Below are positions 53,508-61,600 of a DNA stretch of 64,000 nucleotides, in pieces; position 1 is the first letter of the stretch, and each line of letters opens with the position of its first letter. The position numbers and the translations under genes were made by a program. Where the stretch lies: contig NZ_QCYK01000002.1 of NCBI RefSeq assembly GCF_003071345.1, forward strand, positions 2,188,768 through 2,252,767. The letters run 5' to 3'. The stretch comes from Chitinophaga parva. GTDB lineage: Bacteria > Bacteroidota > Bacteroidia > Chitinophagales > Chitinophagaceae. The notes below the pieces were generated by a model. It was not told the origin of the DNA. It ran no database searches and worked only from the letters and a program-made list of their open reading frames with translations.

Positions 53508-54452
53508 ATGCAAAACAACATCGTTACCATTGAAGGGCTCTCGCACCGTTACAGCAAAGACTGGGCGATACAGGACATCAGCTTCGGGATCAACCGGCAG
53601 GGTATCCTGGGCCTGCTGGGGTCCAACGGCGCTGGTAAGTCTACCACCATGAATATCCTCTGCGGGGTGCTGAGCCAAACGGAAGGCAAGGTGCTCATTG
53701 AAGGCATTAATATGCGGGAGCAACCGGAGCTGGCCAAACGGCATATTGGCTTCCTGCCACAGAACGCACCTTTGTACCTGGAACAGACCGTGGATGAATA
53801 CCTGACCTATTGCGCGCACATCCGCCTGCTGGATAAACGGGACGTGAAACCAGCCGTGGAAGCGGTAAAGGAGCGTTGTGGCGTAGCGCATTTCAGTAAG
53901 CGACTGATCGGCAACCTTTCCGGCGGGTACCGCCAGCGCGTGGGCATAGCCCAGGCCATTATTCACAAGCCTTTGCTGGTAGTGCTGGATGAACCAACCA
54001 ATGGACTGGACCCTAACCAGATCCTGGAGGTGCGCCAGCTCATTAAAGAAATTGCAACTGACCGTGCAGTGATCTTTTCTTCGCATATCCTTTCAGAGAT
54101 ACAAGCCACCTGCCAGGACATCATCATGATCGAAGGCGGGCGCATTGTGTTCAAAGACAGCCTGGACGCATTCAATAATTACATAGAGCCGGACAGCCTG
54201 GTAACCACGATGGAAAACCCTCCGCCCAAAGCCACGTTGCTGGCCATTCCCGGCGTGCGGCAGGTAGACTTCCTGGCAGATAAGATCCTGCGTATGCATT
54301 TTGATCCGCATGCGGATATCGCGGAGCACATCGTGGTGATGAGCGTGCAGCAGGGGTGGAGGCTGAAAGAGATCACCCTGGAGAAAAGCTCGCTGGATGC
54401 CATTTTTGCACAACTGTCCAACAAAAAACCTAAACCCGGAAACCCGTCATGA
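53508..54452 (+). CDS. ABC transporter ATP-binding protein (GldA-like)
   Basis: The protein has 314 residues. It has Walker A GSNGAGKST (38-46), Q-loop in FLPQNAPLY, signature LSGGYRQRVGIAQA (near 137), Walker B LLVVLDEPTNGLDP (near 155) and the H-loop SSHILSE (near 190). A C-terminal extension of about 90 residues follows. The sequence resembles GldA and NatA-type ATPases that power ABC-2 exporters. Its stop overlaps the start of the next gene, a fused GldF/GldG-like permease, so the two form one transporter. GldA is linked to gliding motility in Flavobacterium, but many such proteins serve other exporters; gliding is not shown here. Confidence 0.87.
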   Translation: MQNNIVTIEGLSHRYSKDWAIQDISFGINRQGILGLLGSNGAGKSTTMNILCGVLSQTEGKVLIEGINMREQPELAKRHIGFLPQNAPLYLEQTVDEYLTYCAHIRLLDKRDVKPAVEAVKERCGVAHFSKRLIGNLSGGYRQRVGIAQAIIHKPLLVVLDEPTNGLDPNQILEVRQLIKEIATDRAVIFSSHILSEIQATCQDIIMIEGGRIVFKDSLDAFNNYIEPDSLVTTMENPPPKATLLAIPGVRQVDFLADKILRMHFDPHADIAEHIVVMSVQQGWRLKEITLEKSSLDAIFAQLSNKKPKPGNPS

Positions 54453-56647
54453 AAGTAATAAGAAAGATAGCGTGGCAGGAGCTAAGCCTGTTGTTTTGCT
54501 CACCCATTGCGTGGTTGATATTGATCGTATTCCCGGTGCAAATAGGCCTGGACTTCCTGTACTACATACAGATGCTGGGCCGCTCCCAGCGCATGGGGCA
54601 TCATTTTACGGATGTGACCATGATCGTGTTTGCCAACAAGCAGCAAGGGTTTTACCCGGGGGTGAAGAATACTTTGTATTTCTATATCCCGCTGCTTACT
54701 ATGGGCCTTATCAGCCGGGAAACCCACAGTGGTTCTATGAAATTGCTGCTCTCGTCGCCCATCAAGGTGCGCGACATTGTGCTGGGTAAATACCTGGCCA
54801 TGATGGGATATGGAGCCATGCTGCTGGTGATCATTTGCCTGTATGCATGGTCCGGTGCATTTTTCATTGATCATATTGACTGGTCTTTACTGGCATCCGG
54901 CGCGTTAGGGCTTTACCTGCTGATCTGCGCTTATGCTGCCATCGGGTTGTTTATGTCTTCACTCACTACTTACCAGGTAGTGGCGGCTATCAGCACCCTG
55001 GCGGTATTAGCGGGATTGAACTTCGTAGGTACCTTGTTCCAGGGCAATGATGCAGTACGGCACGTAACTTATTTTATGTCAATAGCCGGCAGAACGGAGA
55101 AGTTTATCTATGGCCTCATTGGTACCGAAGACCTGGTGTACTTCCTGCTGGTGATCGGTTTCTTCCTTTGCCTCACCAGCATGCGCCTCCAGGATCAGCG
55201 TGATGGAAAGCCGCGCTGGATAAAGATTATGCGCTATGCAGGTTTGGTATTCAGTTGCTTCCTGATCGGTTATGTAAGTTCAAGGCCCGTGCTGACCGGC
55301 TATGTAGATATGACCGCGACAAAGCAACACACCCTGGGCCCGCAAAGCCTTGACCTGATCCATCACATGGATAAGCCGCTAAAGATCACCACGTATGTAA
55401 ACATCTTTGACAACAACTACTACCTGGCAGCGCCGGAAAAGAAAAGCGAAGACGAGCGCCTGCTGACGCCTTACCGCCGGTTTATGCCAGACCTGCAAAT
55501 GGAGTACGTATACTATTACGACCTGGCGAACAATAAGAGCCTGTATAAAAATTACCCCGGGCAAAGTGATGAGCAGATAGCACGAAAGGTAGCCGACATA
55601 CAAAACCTTGATTTCAGCAAGGTGCTGTCGCCGGCCCGCATCCGCCAACAGGTAGACCTGCGCCCGGAGGAGAACCGCCTGGTGCGCCAGCTGCAATACG
55701 GCAACCAGAAGACCTTTCTGCGCTACTATGATGACTTCATGATCTATCCCAGTGAGCAGGAAATTACCGCGGCCCTGAAACGCCTGGTGGCACCGGATTC
55801 CATTCCGTTGGTAACTTTTGTGAGTGGCGACGGGGAGCGCGATATCCACCGTGCAGGTGATGCGGACTACCATATGTTTGCCACTGAAGTGACCTTCCGC
55901 CGGGCGCTGATCAACCAGGGCTTCAACGTGGATACCGTGCACCTGGATACCCAGGACATTCCTGCTAAAACTGTGGTACTGGTACTGGCCGATCCCAAAC
56001 AGGCCTTATCGCCCGCGGCACAAGCGAGATTGGGAGCCTATGTGGCCCAGGGACATAACCTCTTCCTGCTCACAGAACCTGGTGATGCCCCGCTGGTAGC
56101 GCCTTTGCTGGCCAAGCTGGGTGTTACTGCCGGCGCAAGTGCAGTGCAGGAGCCCAGCCGCGATTATGCACCAGACTTCATCCTGGCTACACTGCCGGAT
56201 AGCGCGGGTATGCTGGAGCCGATGCTGGGTGGTTACAGCCATGACAGCGCCATTGTATCCATGCCAGGTGCGCTGGCGTTGGAAACGGTGTCCCAGCAGG
56301 GGTTTCAGCGCATTCCGCTGTTGCAGTCCAAAGACCACCATGTGTTGGCAATAGGTTTGCAGAAAGGAAAACAACGCATTGTGATAGCCGGTGATGCAGA
56401 CTTCATGAGCACGGGAGAGCTGAACCGCCACCAGCCCGGTGTCTGGAACCAGCCGTTGATCACAGAACTGTTCCGCTGGTTCTCAGATGAACGTTACCCG
56501 GTGAACATTGGCGCCCGTGCCTCTAAAGACTCGATAGACAGTGACGATAAAGGAGTGACCACTATGCGGGTACTATTCTTTGGCCTGCTGCCGGGCATAT
56601 TGCTGATAGGGGCTGCTGTCCTGCTGCTGTACCGCAAACGCCGCTGA
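54449..56647 (+). CDS. Fused ABC-2 permease and GldG-type domain protein
   Basis: The protein has 732 residues. Residues 1-240 hold about six membrane helices of an ABC-2 permease (GldF-like; GLISRETHSGSMKLLLSSPI, VLGKYLAMMGYGAMLLVIICLY). A seventh helix near 263-280 leads into a large extracytoplasmic GldG-like domain (VDMTATKQHTLGPQSLDLI; TFVSGDGERDIHRAGDADYH; FLLTEPGDAP), and one last helix lies near 707-726. In Flavobacterium, gldF and gldG are separate genes; here they are one reading frame. Overlap with the ATPase gene upstream (ATGA-type, 4 bases) indicates coupling. It is closed by a strong terminator at 56674. Confidence 0.87.
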   Translation: MKVIRKIAWQELSLLFCSPIAWLILIVFPVQIGLDFLYYIQMLGRSQRMGHHFTDVTMIVFANKQQGFYPGVKNTLYFYIPLLTMGLISRETHSGSMKLLLSSPIKVRDIVLGKYLAMMGYGAMLLVIICLYAWSGAFFIDHIDWSLLASGALGLYLLICAYAAIGLFMSSLTTYQVVAAISTLAVLAGLNFVGTLFQGNDAVRHVTYFMSIAGRTEKFIYGLIGTEDLVYFLLVIGFFLCLTSMRLQDQRDGKPRWIKIMRYAGLVFSCFLIGYVSSRPVLTGYVDMTATKQHTLGPQSLDLIHHMDKPLKITTYVNIFDNNYYLAAPEKKSEDERLLTPYRRFMPDLQMEYVYYYDLANNKSLYKNYPGQSDEQIARKVADIQNLDFSKVLSPARIRQQVDLRPEENRLVRQLQYGNQKTFLRYYDDFMIYPSEQEITAALKRLVAPDSIPLVTFVSGDGERDIHRAGDADYHMFATEVTFRRALINQGFNVDTVHLDTQDIPAKTVVLVLADPKQALSPAAQARLGAYVAQGHNLFLLTEPGDAPLVAPLLAKLGVTAGASAVQEPSRDYAPDFILATLPDSAGMLEPMLGGYSHDSAIVSMPGALALETVSQQGFQRIPLLQSKDHHVLAIGLQKGKQRIVIAGDADFMSTGELNRHQPGVWNQPLITELFRWFSDERYPVNIGARASKDSIDSDDKGVTTMRVLFFGLLPGILLIGAAVLLLYRKRR

Positions 56648-56673
56648 CCAATAACCAATCATTATACAAACAC

Positions 56674-56705
56674 AAAGGCCCGCGATATGCTTCGCGGGCC
56701 TTTTT
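56674..56705. terminator. Two-way terminator between the GldG-like and DUF2167 genes
   Basis: GGCCCGCG (56677-56684) pairs with CGCGGGCC (56693-56700), extended by AAA and TTT on the flanks and followed by TTTTT. It lies between convergent genes and can serve both strands. Confidence 0.9.
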
Positions 56706-56726
56706 ATGTAATGAGAATGCGGTGAT

Positions 56727-57789
56727 CTATGCATGGGGATTGTCCGTTGCCGTGCCTTCTTCTGTGGGGAGGGCAGGTGGCGTATCGGATGTCGCCGCTG
56801 CTTCAGCAGGCGTTTCGATGGCAGCAGCGTCAGCTGCCTGCGTGTAATCGTCTACGTTAGACTCCGCTTTTTTGCGGCGGAATATTTTGCGGAAGAAGCT
56901 GCCGATGGCGCCCAGGCCGATGAGGATGAACTTCCAGAAGGCCAGGAGGTATTTGCCAAAGATGGCCAGCAAGCCAACCTTTGCGAGGATCTTGCCCGCT
57001 ACCAGGGTGCCGATGGTCCATGCGGCTACCTTGTCTATTTTGGGATCGAAGTCGAAGTAGCTGTTACCTTCCGTGAAAGAAGCCATGTGCAGTACCTTTT
57101 CGATGTTGGCATTCACCTGGGGCAGTTCATGCATGGTGCAGATGACATCAATGGACAGTACGCCTTTGCGGCCCAGGATACGGATCTCGTAATTGAGGGT
57201 CCGTTCGTCGCGGGACTGCTCGGCATCGCCTACCTGGATGTCCTTGGCCCAGTGGAGCACTTTGTTTTGCTTGTCGTAGAAGGGAGCCTGTGCCCAACCG
57301 ATGAGGTGCATGGTAGAATAGCCTTCTTTTTTGCGGTTTTCGTTATCTTCTTTTTCGCCGTCCTGGATCTGCTTCAGGAGGTCATTGTAATTGATCTTAG
57401 CCGCGTCGTCGTCCTTCACGTAGCCCATTTCGTCGTAGGAGACCACGAATACAAAGCTGCTGTCGGTGAAAGGATCGGCATTTTCGGGAAAGATCATGCC
57501 CAGGGTTTTGTTGGCCACTTCCGGGGGATTGCCCCACAGTTTGGTGAGCACGTCGATGCTTTGTTCTTTGTTGAGGAATTTGAAACCGGGGGGCACGTGG
57601 ATCTCCGCCTTGCCATTGCTGAGTTTTATGGTGCCGGTTTCATAGTGTTCCGAATTTCTGATGGAGTCGATGATGTGGCCCTGAGCGACGGCTTCTTCCA
57701 CGAGGGAATCGGTGTCATTGCCCTGGGGCTGCGTAAAGGCATAGGGAGGCCACAGTGAGGGCTACAGTTGCGCAAAAAAATCTGAACAT
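56727..57789 (-). pseudogene. DUF2167 membrane protein gene with a one-base frameshift after its signal peptide
   Basis: The main frame (56727-57701) starts at a GTG in mid-domain and gives 324 residues of a DUF2167 protein: GTIKLSNGKAEIHVPPGFKF, VANKTLGMIFPENADPF, later GWAQAPFYDKQNKVLHWAKD, one membrane helix (FGKYLLAFWKFILIGLGAIG) and a charged tail. A proper signal peptide, MFRFFCATVALTVASLCLYA, lies just upstream in another frame (57715-57789) and stops at a TGA. Removing one C from the CCCC run (GGGG at 57725-57728 on the plus strand) joins them as ...LYAAQGNDTDSLVEEAV. The interruption may be a true mutation, a slippage-prone switch or a sequencing error. Function of the family is unknown. 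Confidence 0.8.
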
Positions 57790-57899
57790 ATAGATAAGGG
57801 TGGTTTGGGTACACGGGTTGCGGCCGCCAGGATAGCAAAATAATTTCGGGACTTTATAATTTCCCGGGTAAGGTTTTTAGAGGGGAATTTGAAAATAAA

Positions 57900-57930
57900 T
57901 TTGCTTTTTTTCTGGATTTATTTACTTTTG
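57900..57930 (+). promoter_or_regulatory. Textbook Bacteroidota promoter for the tRNA-Leu gene
   Basis: A TTTG -33 box (57900-57903) and the -7 box TACTTTTG (57923-57930) are separated by 19 bases, matching TTTG-N19-TAnnTTTG. The tRNA starts 33 bases later. Confidence 0.75.
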
Positions 57931-57962
57931 CAGCCCGCAGTTACCGAAAGGGTGGCTGTATT

Positions 57963-58046
57963 GCCCAGATGGCGGAATTGGTAGACGCGCTAGACTCAAA
58001 ATCTTGTTTCGGCAACGGAGTGCAGGTTCGATTCCTGTTCTGGGCA
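57963..58046 (+). tRNA. tRNA-Leu (anticodon CAA)
   Basis: The 84-base sequence folds as a class II tRNA: acceptor stem GCCCAGA (57963-57969) with TCTGGGC (58039-58045), D-arm GGCGGAATTGGTAGACGCG, and an anticodon loop CTCAAAA giving anticodon CAA (leucine, UUG codon). A long variable arm and T-arm GCAGG-TTCGATT-CCTGT follow. CCA is not encoded. The prophage remnant begins directly downstream, so this tRNA is the probable phage attachment site. Confidence 0.93.
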
Positions 58047-58103
58047 CAATTCACTGAAAACCAATCTCTTACAATCTAAAGAGATACTGAAAATCAACTT
58101 ATT

Positions 58104-58136
58104 AGGGTTGGCGATTCATTTCGCTGACCCTTTTTT
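58104..58136 (+). terminator. Terminator downstream of tRNA-Leu
   Basis: GGGTTGGCG (58105-58113) pairs with CGCTGACCC (58122-58130) with two G-T pairs, followed by six T. It probably ends the tRNA transcript and shields the integrase gene. Confidence 0.75.
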
Positions 58137-58157
58137 CGTTTGTAGGCCCCCATAACC

Positions 58158-58181
58158 CCAGTAACCTCTCCAGTAACCTCT
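58158..58181. repeat. Two tandem 12-bp repeats between tRNA and integrase
   Basis: CCAGTAACCTCT occurs at 58158-58169 and directly again at 58170-58181. A partial third copy, CCAGTCACC, is at 58191-58199. Position between the attachment tRNA and the integrase start suggests arm-type integrase binding sites. Confidence 0.6.
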
Positions 58182-58215
58182 GTTGAATTTCCAGTCACCA
58201 TCTAACTAATTTAAA

Positions 58216-58638
58216 ATGAACATATTAAGTGTTGATTATTCTTTTTGGCTTTATAAGTCAAAAGTAAATAAGCGCGGTGAAGTACCTGTTTATATGCGTA
58301 TAGCCGTTGGGGATAGTAAAAAAGAAATAGCAACTGGCATCTACATTAAAGAAAGAGATTGGAATGCATCTCGGCGTGTAATTCGGCGGTCTTCGGCGGA
58401 TTATGAGATTGAAAACTTGAAGCTTGAAATTCTGGTGAAGCGCTTTAAAGAAGTTGTAAAAATGCTCGTTGAGAATGAACATGACTTCACTGCTGATTTG
58501 ATTAAACAAAGGATGCTTAATGAAAACAAACAGGTTAAAGGTTTGTTGCCATATTTTGAAGGTTATCTTGAGAAAATGAAAAGTCTTGTAGGTATTGAAT
58601 TTGCCGTTCATGTTTGTCATCATCTGTTGAGAAGATGA
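58216..58638 (+). pseudogene. Truncated tyrosine integrase (N-terminal DNA-binding part only)
   Basis: The frame gives 140 residues. The first ~130 match the start of Bacteroidota phage and transposon tyrosine recombinases: the arm-DNA-binding domain (FWLYKSKVNKRGEVPVYMRI, IATGIYIKERDWNA) and the beginning of the SAM-like core-binding domain (LLPYFEGYLEKMKSLVG). Intact members have about 400 residues and a catalytic R-H-R-Y domain, which is wholly missing. The last ~12 residues (VHVCHHLLRR) are out of family. They are read from the opposite strand of an XkdF-like gene, so a deletion joined the two near 58600-58615. It sits 170 bases after the tRNA, as integrases usually do. Confidence 0.85.
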
Positions 58639-58762
58639 ATTTTTCAATTTTTGAAAATTTCAAAAAATTCTCTTCAATGGCTGGATGCTGAACCAATGCA
58701 ATTGCACTCACAAAGGAATCTTCAGTTGGATCAATTGTTATTTCATAGGTTGGTATTTTCAT
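58600..58762 (-). pseudogene. XkdF-like phage morphogenesis gene fragment (5' end only)
   Basis: The minus-strand frame from ATG 58762 reads MKIPTYEITIDPTEDSFVSA then IALVQHPAIEENFLKFSK and FSTDDDK. The pattern 'fvsaIalV..PAIE.nFl.Fsk' is the N-terminus of XkdF-like or prohead-protease-type proteins in Bacteroidota phages and prophages. After about 50 residues the sequence runs into the antisense of the truncated integrase, so only the gene start remains. The frame stays open to 58535, but those residues are antisense integrase. It shows that the lost phage DNA lay between integrase and head genes. I rely on recognition of a short block, so the name is moderate. Confidence 0.6.
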
Positions 58763-58797
58763 TTACTTTTTTAAGTATCTTGTATAAAATTTTAAAT

Positions 58798-59241
58798 ATG
58801 ACCCCAAAGCAAAACGTTGCCGAAAATGGCTTATATCAAATAATTGAAGGGATGTCCTCCGAGCAAAGGGCTGAATACGATAAAATTGAATTGCCATACG
58901 AATTTCGCGCTAATAGGTTACAGATTTCAGCACAGTTCACCAACTTACTAAATGCAGAACAATCCATGCGTTTAGTGCAAATTGTATCTATATTTCAAAC
59001 TGATAAAAGTTACTTCCATCTGGGCGATTATGAAACGGAGAAGGCGTTTGAAGCCGAGTTTCAGAAGGTGCTTAGTTCACTACCTGCTGATAGAGTTGAG
59101 AAGGCGAGGGCGCTCAATCGGCCATTCTATAGATGGACCTTCAATGGTCCGTTTTACGATAGTGAGTTTCTCAGAGATATATTTCCGAGTGAGATGTACT
59201 ATCATCTTGAAAGGTATTTGGATAGATTTAGAAAGAGCTAA
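58798..59241 (+). CDS. Unknown prophage-region protein
   Basis: The start is set at ATG 58798, giving 147 residues; a longer in-frame start at 58651 would overlap the XkdF-like fragment. The protein is acidic and helical, with no signal peptide and no motif I recognise (MTPKQNVAENGLYQIIEGMS at the start; YRWTFNGPFYDSEFLRDIFP near the end). It reads against the neighbouring phage genes and overlaps the tape-measure stop by four bases. An isolated, oppositely oriented gene in a phage is often a 'moron' carried for the host's or the phage's benefit; that is inference. Base composition is AT-rich like the rest of the prophage. Confidence 0.6.
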   Translation: MTPKQNVAENGLYQIIEGMSSEQRAEYDKIELPYEFRANRLQISAQFTNLLNAEQSMRLVQIVSIFQTDKSYFHLGDYETEKAFEAEFQKVLSSLPADRVEKARALNRPFYRWTFNGPFYDSEFLRDIFPSEMYYHLERYLDRFRKS

Positions 59242-61577
59242 AACGTACTTATCTTATTTTGATAATCAATCCTGTCATTTGTTTCCTTCAAATCCTTCTG
59301 CGTTACATAAGCCTTGATCTGCATATCTTTTAAATTCGTCACATTTACATTTGCAGTTGTAGTTTGATTTAATGATGCTGCTGAAATGCTAGGTGCTGAA
59401 ATGCTTGATATGCTTGTAGCGGATAGGGAAGGGGCGGAGACTGAATCACTGGTACCTGGTACTTTGACTGAGAGTATTTTTTTAACATTTGAAATCCCTG
59501 CTGCCACTGCTGCCGCCGCACTGGCAATACCTAATACAATTCCATATGGCCCACCAACTTCAAGGCCATCTAAATAGGCTTTGGTGCCAGCCTCATAAGT
59601 ACTGATAGTTGCACTGGCTACGCTCAATGCCTTGCCTGTTGCAGTTTGCTTGCCTGCTAGGTCGCTAAATGCATTTAAATCATTTGCAGCCAAATCAAGT
59701 TCTTTTCTTTTGTGGTCTGCTTCTGCTGTGGCTAGTTCCTTTCTTGCTTCTGTTTGTTGATTAGTTATTTCTGTAAGCTTTGCTTCATGATTGGCAGTTA
59801 GTAACTCAATTTGCTCCTGGTTGCCTTGTTGAAGATTCAATTCCTCTTGATAACTTGCGTTTTCTGCTTGAACTTGCGCATCTAAAACAGCCTTCTTCTT
59901 ATCAAAAGCAGTTTGCGGATCGTCCTTTTTATCTGCTGTGTTTTCGGTTGTCGTCTTGATTACATTGACATTTGCGTTAACAGTGGCAGTGTGTAATGTT
60001 TCTTCTGTGTCAGTACTGTTTAACTGATCCAGTCTTAATTGCTCAATTGCTTCTTTTTCTTTTTCAGTGGCATTCTTTAACATGTCATCAAATGACTTGT
60101 TTATTTCATCACGTTTCTGCTGGGAAACGTTTGTAGTCTTATCTTTTGCTTTCTGGATGAAATCATTTATTTGATCGTCATATTTTTTGTTTATTTCGGC
60201 TTCCTGGTACTTATATGCTTCCGTTAGCCTTGTTGTATCTTGCCCATTTTTATTGAATAAGTCCAATCTTTTTTGATAATCAAATTCCAATTCTTTCAAG
60301 TCCTGATCTCTTTGAGAAGCACTGTTTGAAAAGATTGCCTTATCAGCGTCAGCTAGGTCTTTTGCAATTTCATCCATAGCAGCTTTCCTTTCTTGGGCTG
60401 CTTTTTCCCTAGCTGCTTTTGCTGCTTCATCAGCCTTCTTTCTTGCTTCTTCTGCTTTTTTATCGGCTTCATCCTGGGCTTTTATTCTTTCTTGGTTCTG
60501 GCGGGTTTGGATGTCTTGCGTTGCCTTTAACCTTTCTTCTTCATTATCTTGGGTGGCAATAAGGCGTTGTTTATCTAGTTCTTTTTGAATAGTTATGTAT
60601 TCCTGGCTGCCTTCTTTGTATTGTTTTAAACCATATTCAAGGCCTTTCACTCTTTCAGCAGTCAGATCAATTTCTGCTTGTTTTGCTTGTTTTGCTCTTG
60701 CATCTAAATATCCTTGTTGGGCGTTTCCAATTAGATTGAATCCATTCACAAAATCATCTTGCGCTTTTTTAAAGTCACCATGTATTAGATCAATTGCACT
60801 TTTTAATGGGGCAATCGTATATTGAATGACTGCATTCCCAACGCCAATGACTACTGCTTTTATCTTATTAAAAGTGTCGCCAGCGTTATTTAAACCGGGT
60901 ATGAGTTTTAAGACAGTTTCTTTTAATTCGTCGAAATTTGATACTAAATAGGCTACGGCTGCAACAATTAAACCAATGCCAATTGACTTCAAAGCAACTC
61001 CTGCAGCTTGTTCTGCCACTGTTAAACCTTCTGTAGCAGTTGTAGTTAGACCAAGAACAGCGATAAGGTTTTTGTAAGAGTTTTTAATATCATCCAAACT
61101 ATTTAAGGCACCAGAGAAGGCCATGAGACCTTGCAAACGCGCAATTGACTCTTCTGCTGTTTTACTATCCACTCCTAATGCCGTAAATGCCCCAGCAACA
61201 CCTTGTATTGCGCCAGTTGCGCCTTTTGCTAGACTGCCAAGTGCTTGTAGCTTATTATCTGGATTGAAGGCTTCTATGCTTTGGTTGTATTCATCCTGCT
61301 GGTCTTTCAACTCAGCTACTCTTTTAGCCGCTTCCTTATAGCCGTCACTATTTTGTCCTTGTGTTTTAAGCAATTGCTGGGCTTCATTATTGGCTTCGCG
61401 TATTGCTTGGCGAAAATTTTTGAAACTAGTAGCCCCTGCATCGCCTGGTTTGGTGTTGTTGACCTTATCAAGGGAGTCTTTCAAAGAATCTGCCGATTGT
61501 TTTACATCATCAATGTTCTGCTGGGAATTGCCTGTATCAACCGATAAAATTATTTTTTGTTGAGAGTTATCTGCCAT
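59238..61577 (-). CDS. Phage tail tape-measure-like protein
   Basis: The protein has 779 residues. The N-terminus (MADNSQQKIILSVDTGNSQQ, then NIDDVKQSADSLKDSLDKV) is the usual start of Bacteroidota tape-measure proteins. A hydrophobic middle follows (TAEESIARLQGLMAFSGALN; LKSIGIGLIVAAVAYLVSN), then a long charged coiled coil rich in Lys, Glu and Ala (about 330-640). The C-terminal Ala/Gly-rich membrane-like part (GIVLGIASAAAAVAAGISNV) is followed by a Ser-rich tail. Tape-measure proteins set tail length and help DNA injection. It is intact and lies 23 bases after the tail-type gene on the same strand. Confidence 0.8.
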   Translation of the reverse strand: MADNSQQKIILSVDTGNSQQNIDDVKQSADSLKDSLDKVNNTKPGDAGATSFKNFRQAIREANNEAQQLLKTQGQNSDGYKEAAKRVAELKDQQDEYNQSIEAFNPDNKLQALGSLAKGATGAIQGVAGAFTALGVDSKTAEESIARLQGLMAFSGALNSLDDIKNSYKNLIAVLGLTTTATEGLTVAEQAAGVALKSIGIGLIVAAVAYLVSNFDELKETVLKLIPGLNNAGDTFNKIKAVVIGVGNAVIQYTIAPLKSAIDLIHGDFKKAQDDFVNGFNLIGNAQQGYLDARAKQAKQAEIDLTAERVKGLEYGLKQYKEGSQEYITIQKELDKQRLIATQDNEEERLKATQDIQTRQNQERIKAQDEADKKAEEARKKADEAAKAAREKAAQERKAAMDEIAKDLADADKAIFSNSASQRDQDLKELEFDYQKRLDLFNKNGQDTTRLTEAYKYQEAEINKKYDDQINDFIQKAKDKTTNVSQQKRDEINKSFDDMLKNATEKEKEAIEQLRLDQLNSTDTEETLHTATVNANVNVIKTTTENTADKKDDPQTAFDKKKAVLDAQVQAENASYQEELNLQQGNQEQIELLTANHEAKLTEITNQQTEARKELATAEADHKRKELDLAANDLNAFSDLAGKQTATGKALSVASATISTYEAGTKAYLDGLEVGGPYGIVLGIASAAAAVAAGISNVKKILSVKVPGTSDSVSAPSLSATSISSISAPSISAASLNQTTTANVNVTNLKDMQIKAYVTQKDLKETNDRIDYQNKISTF

Positions 61578-61600
61578 TAATTCTTTAAATATTGACAGAC

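Noticed and set aside
56733..57758. 341-codon plus-strand frame opposite the DUF2167 gene
   Set aside because: Composition is a mirror of the DUF2167 protein, which has recognisable motifs; no start signal or domain on the plus strand.
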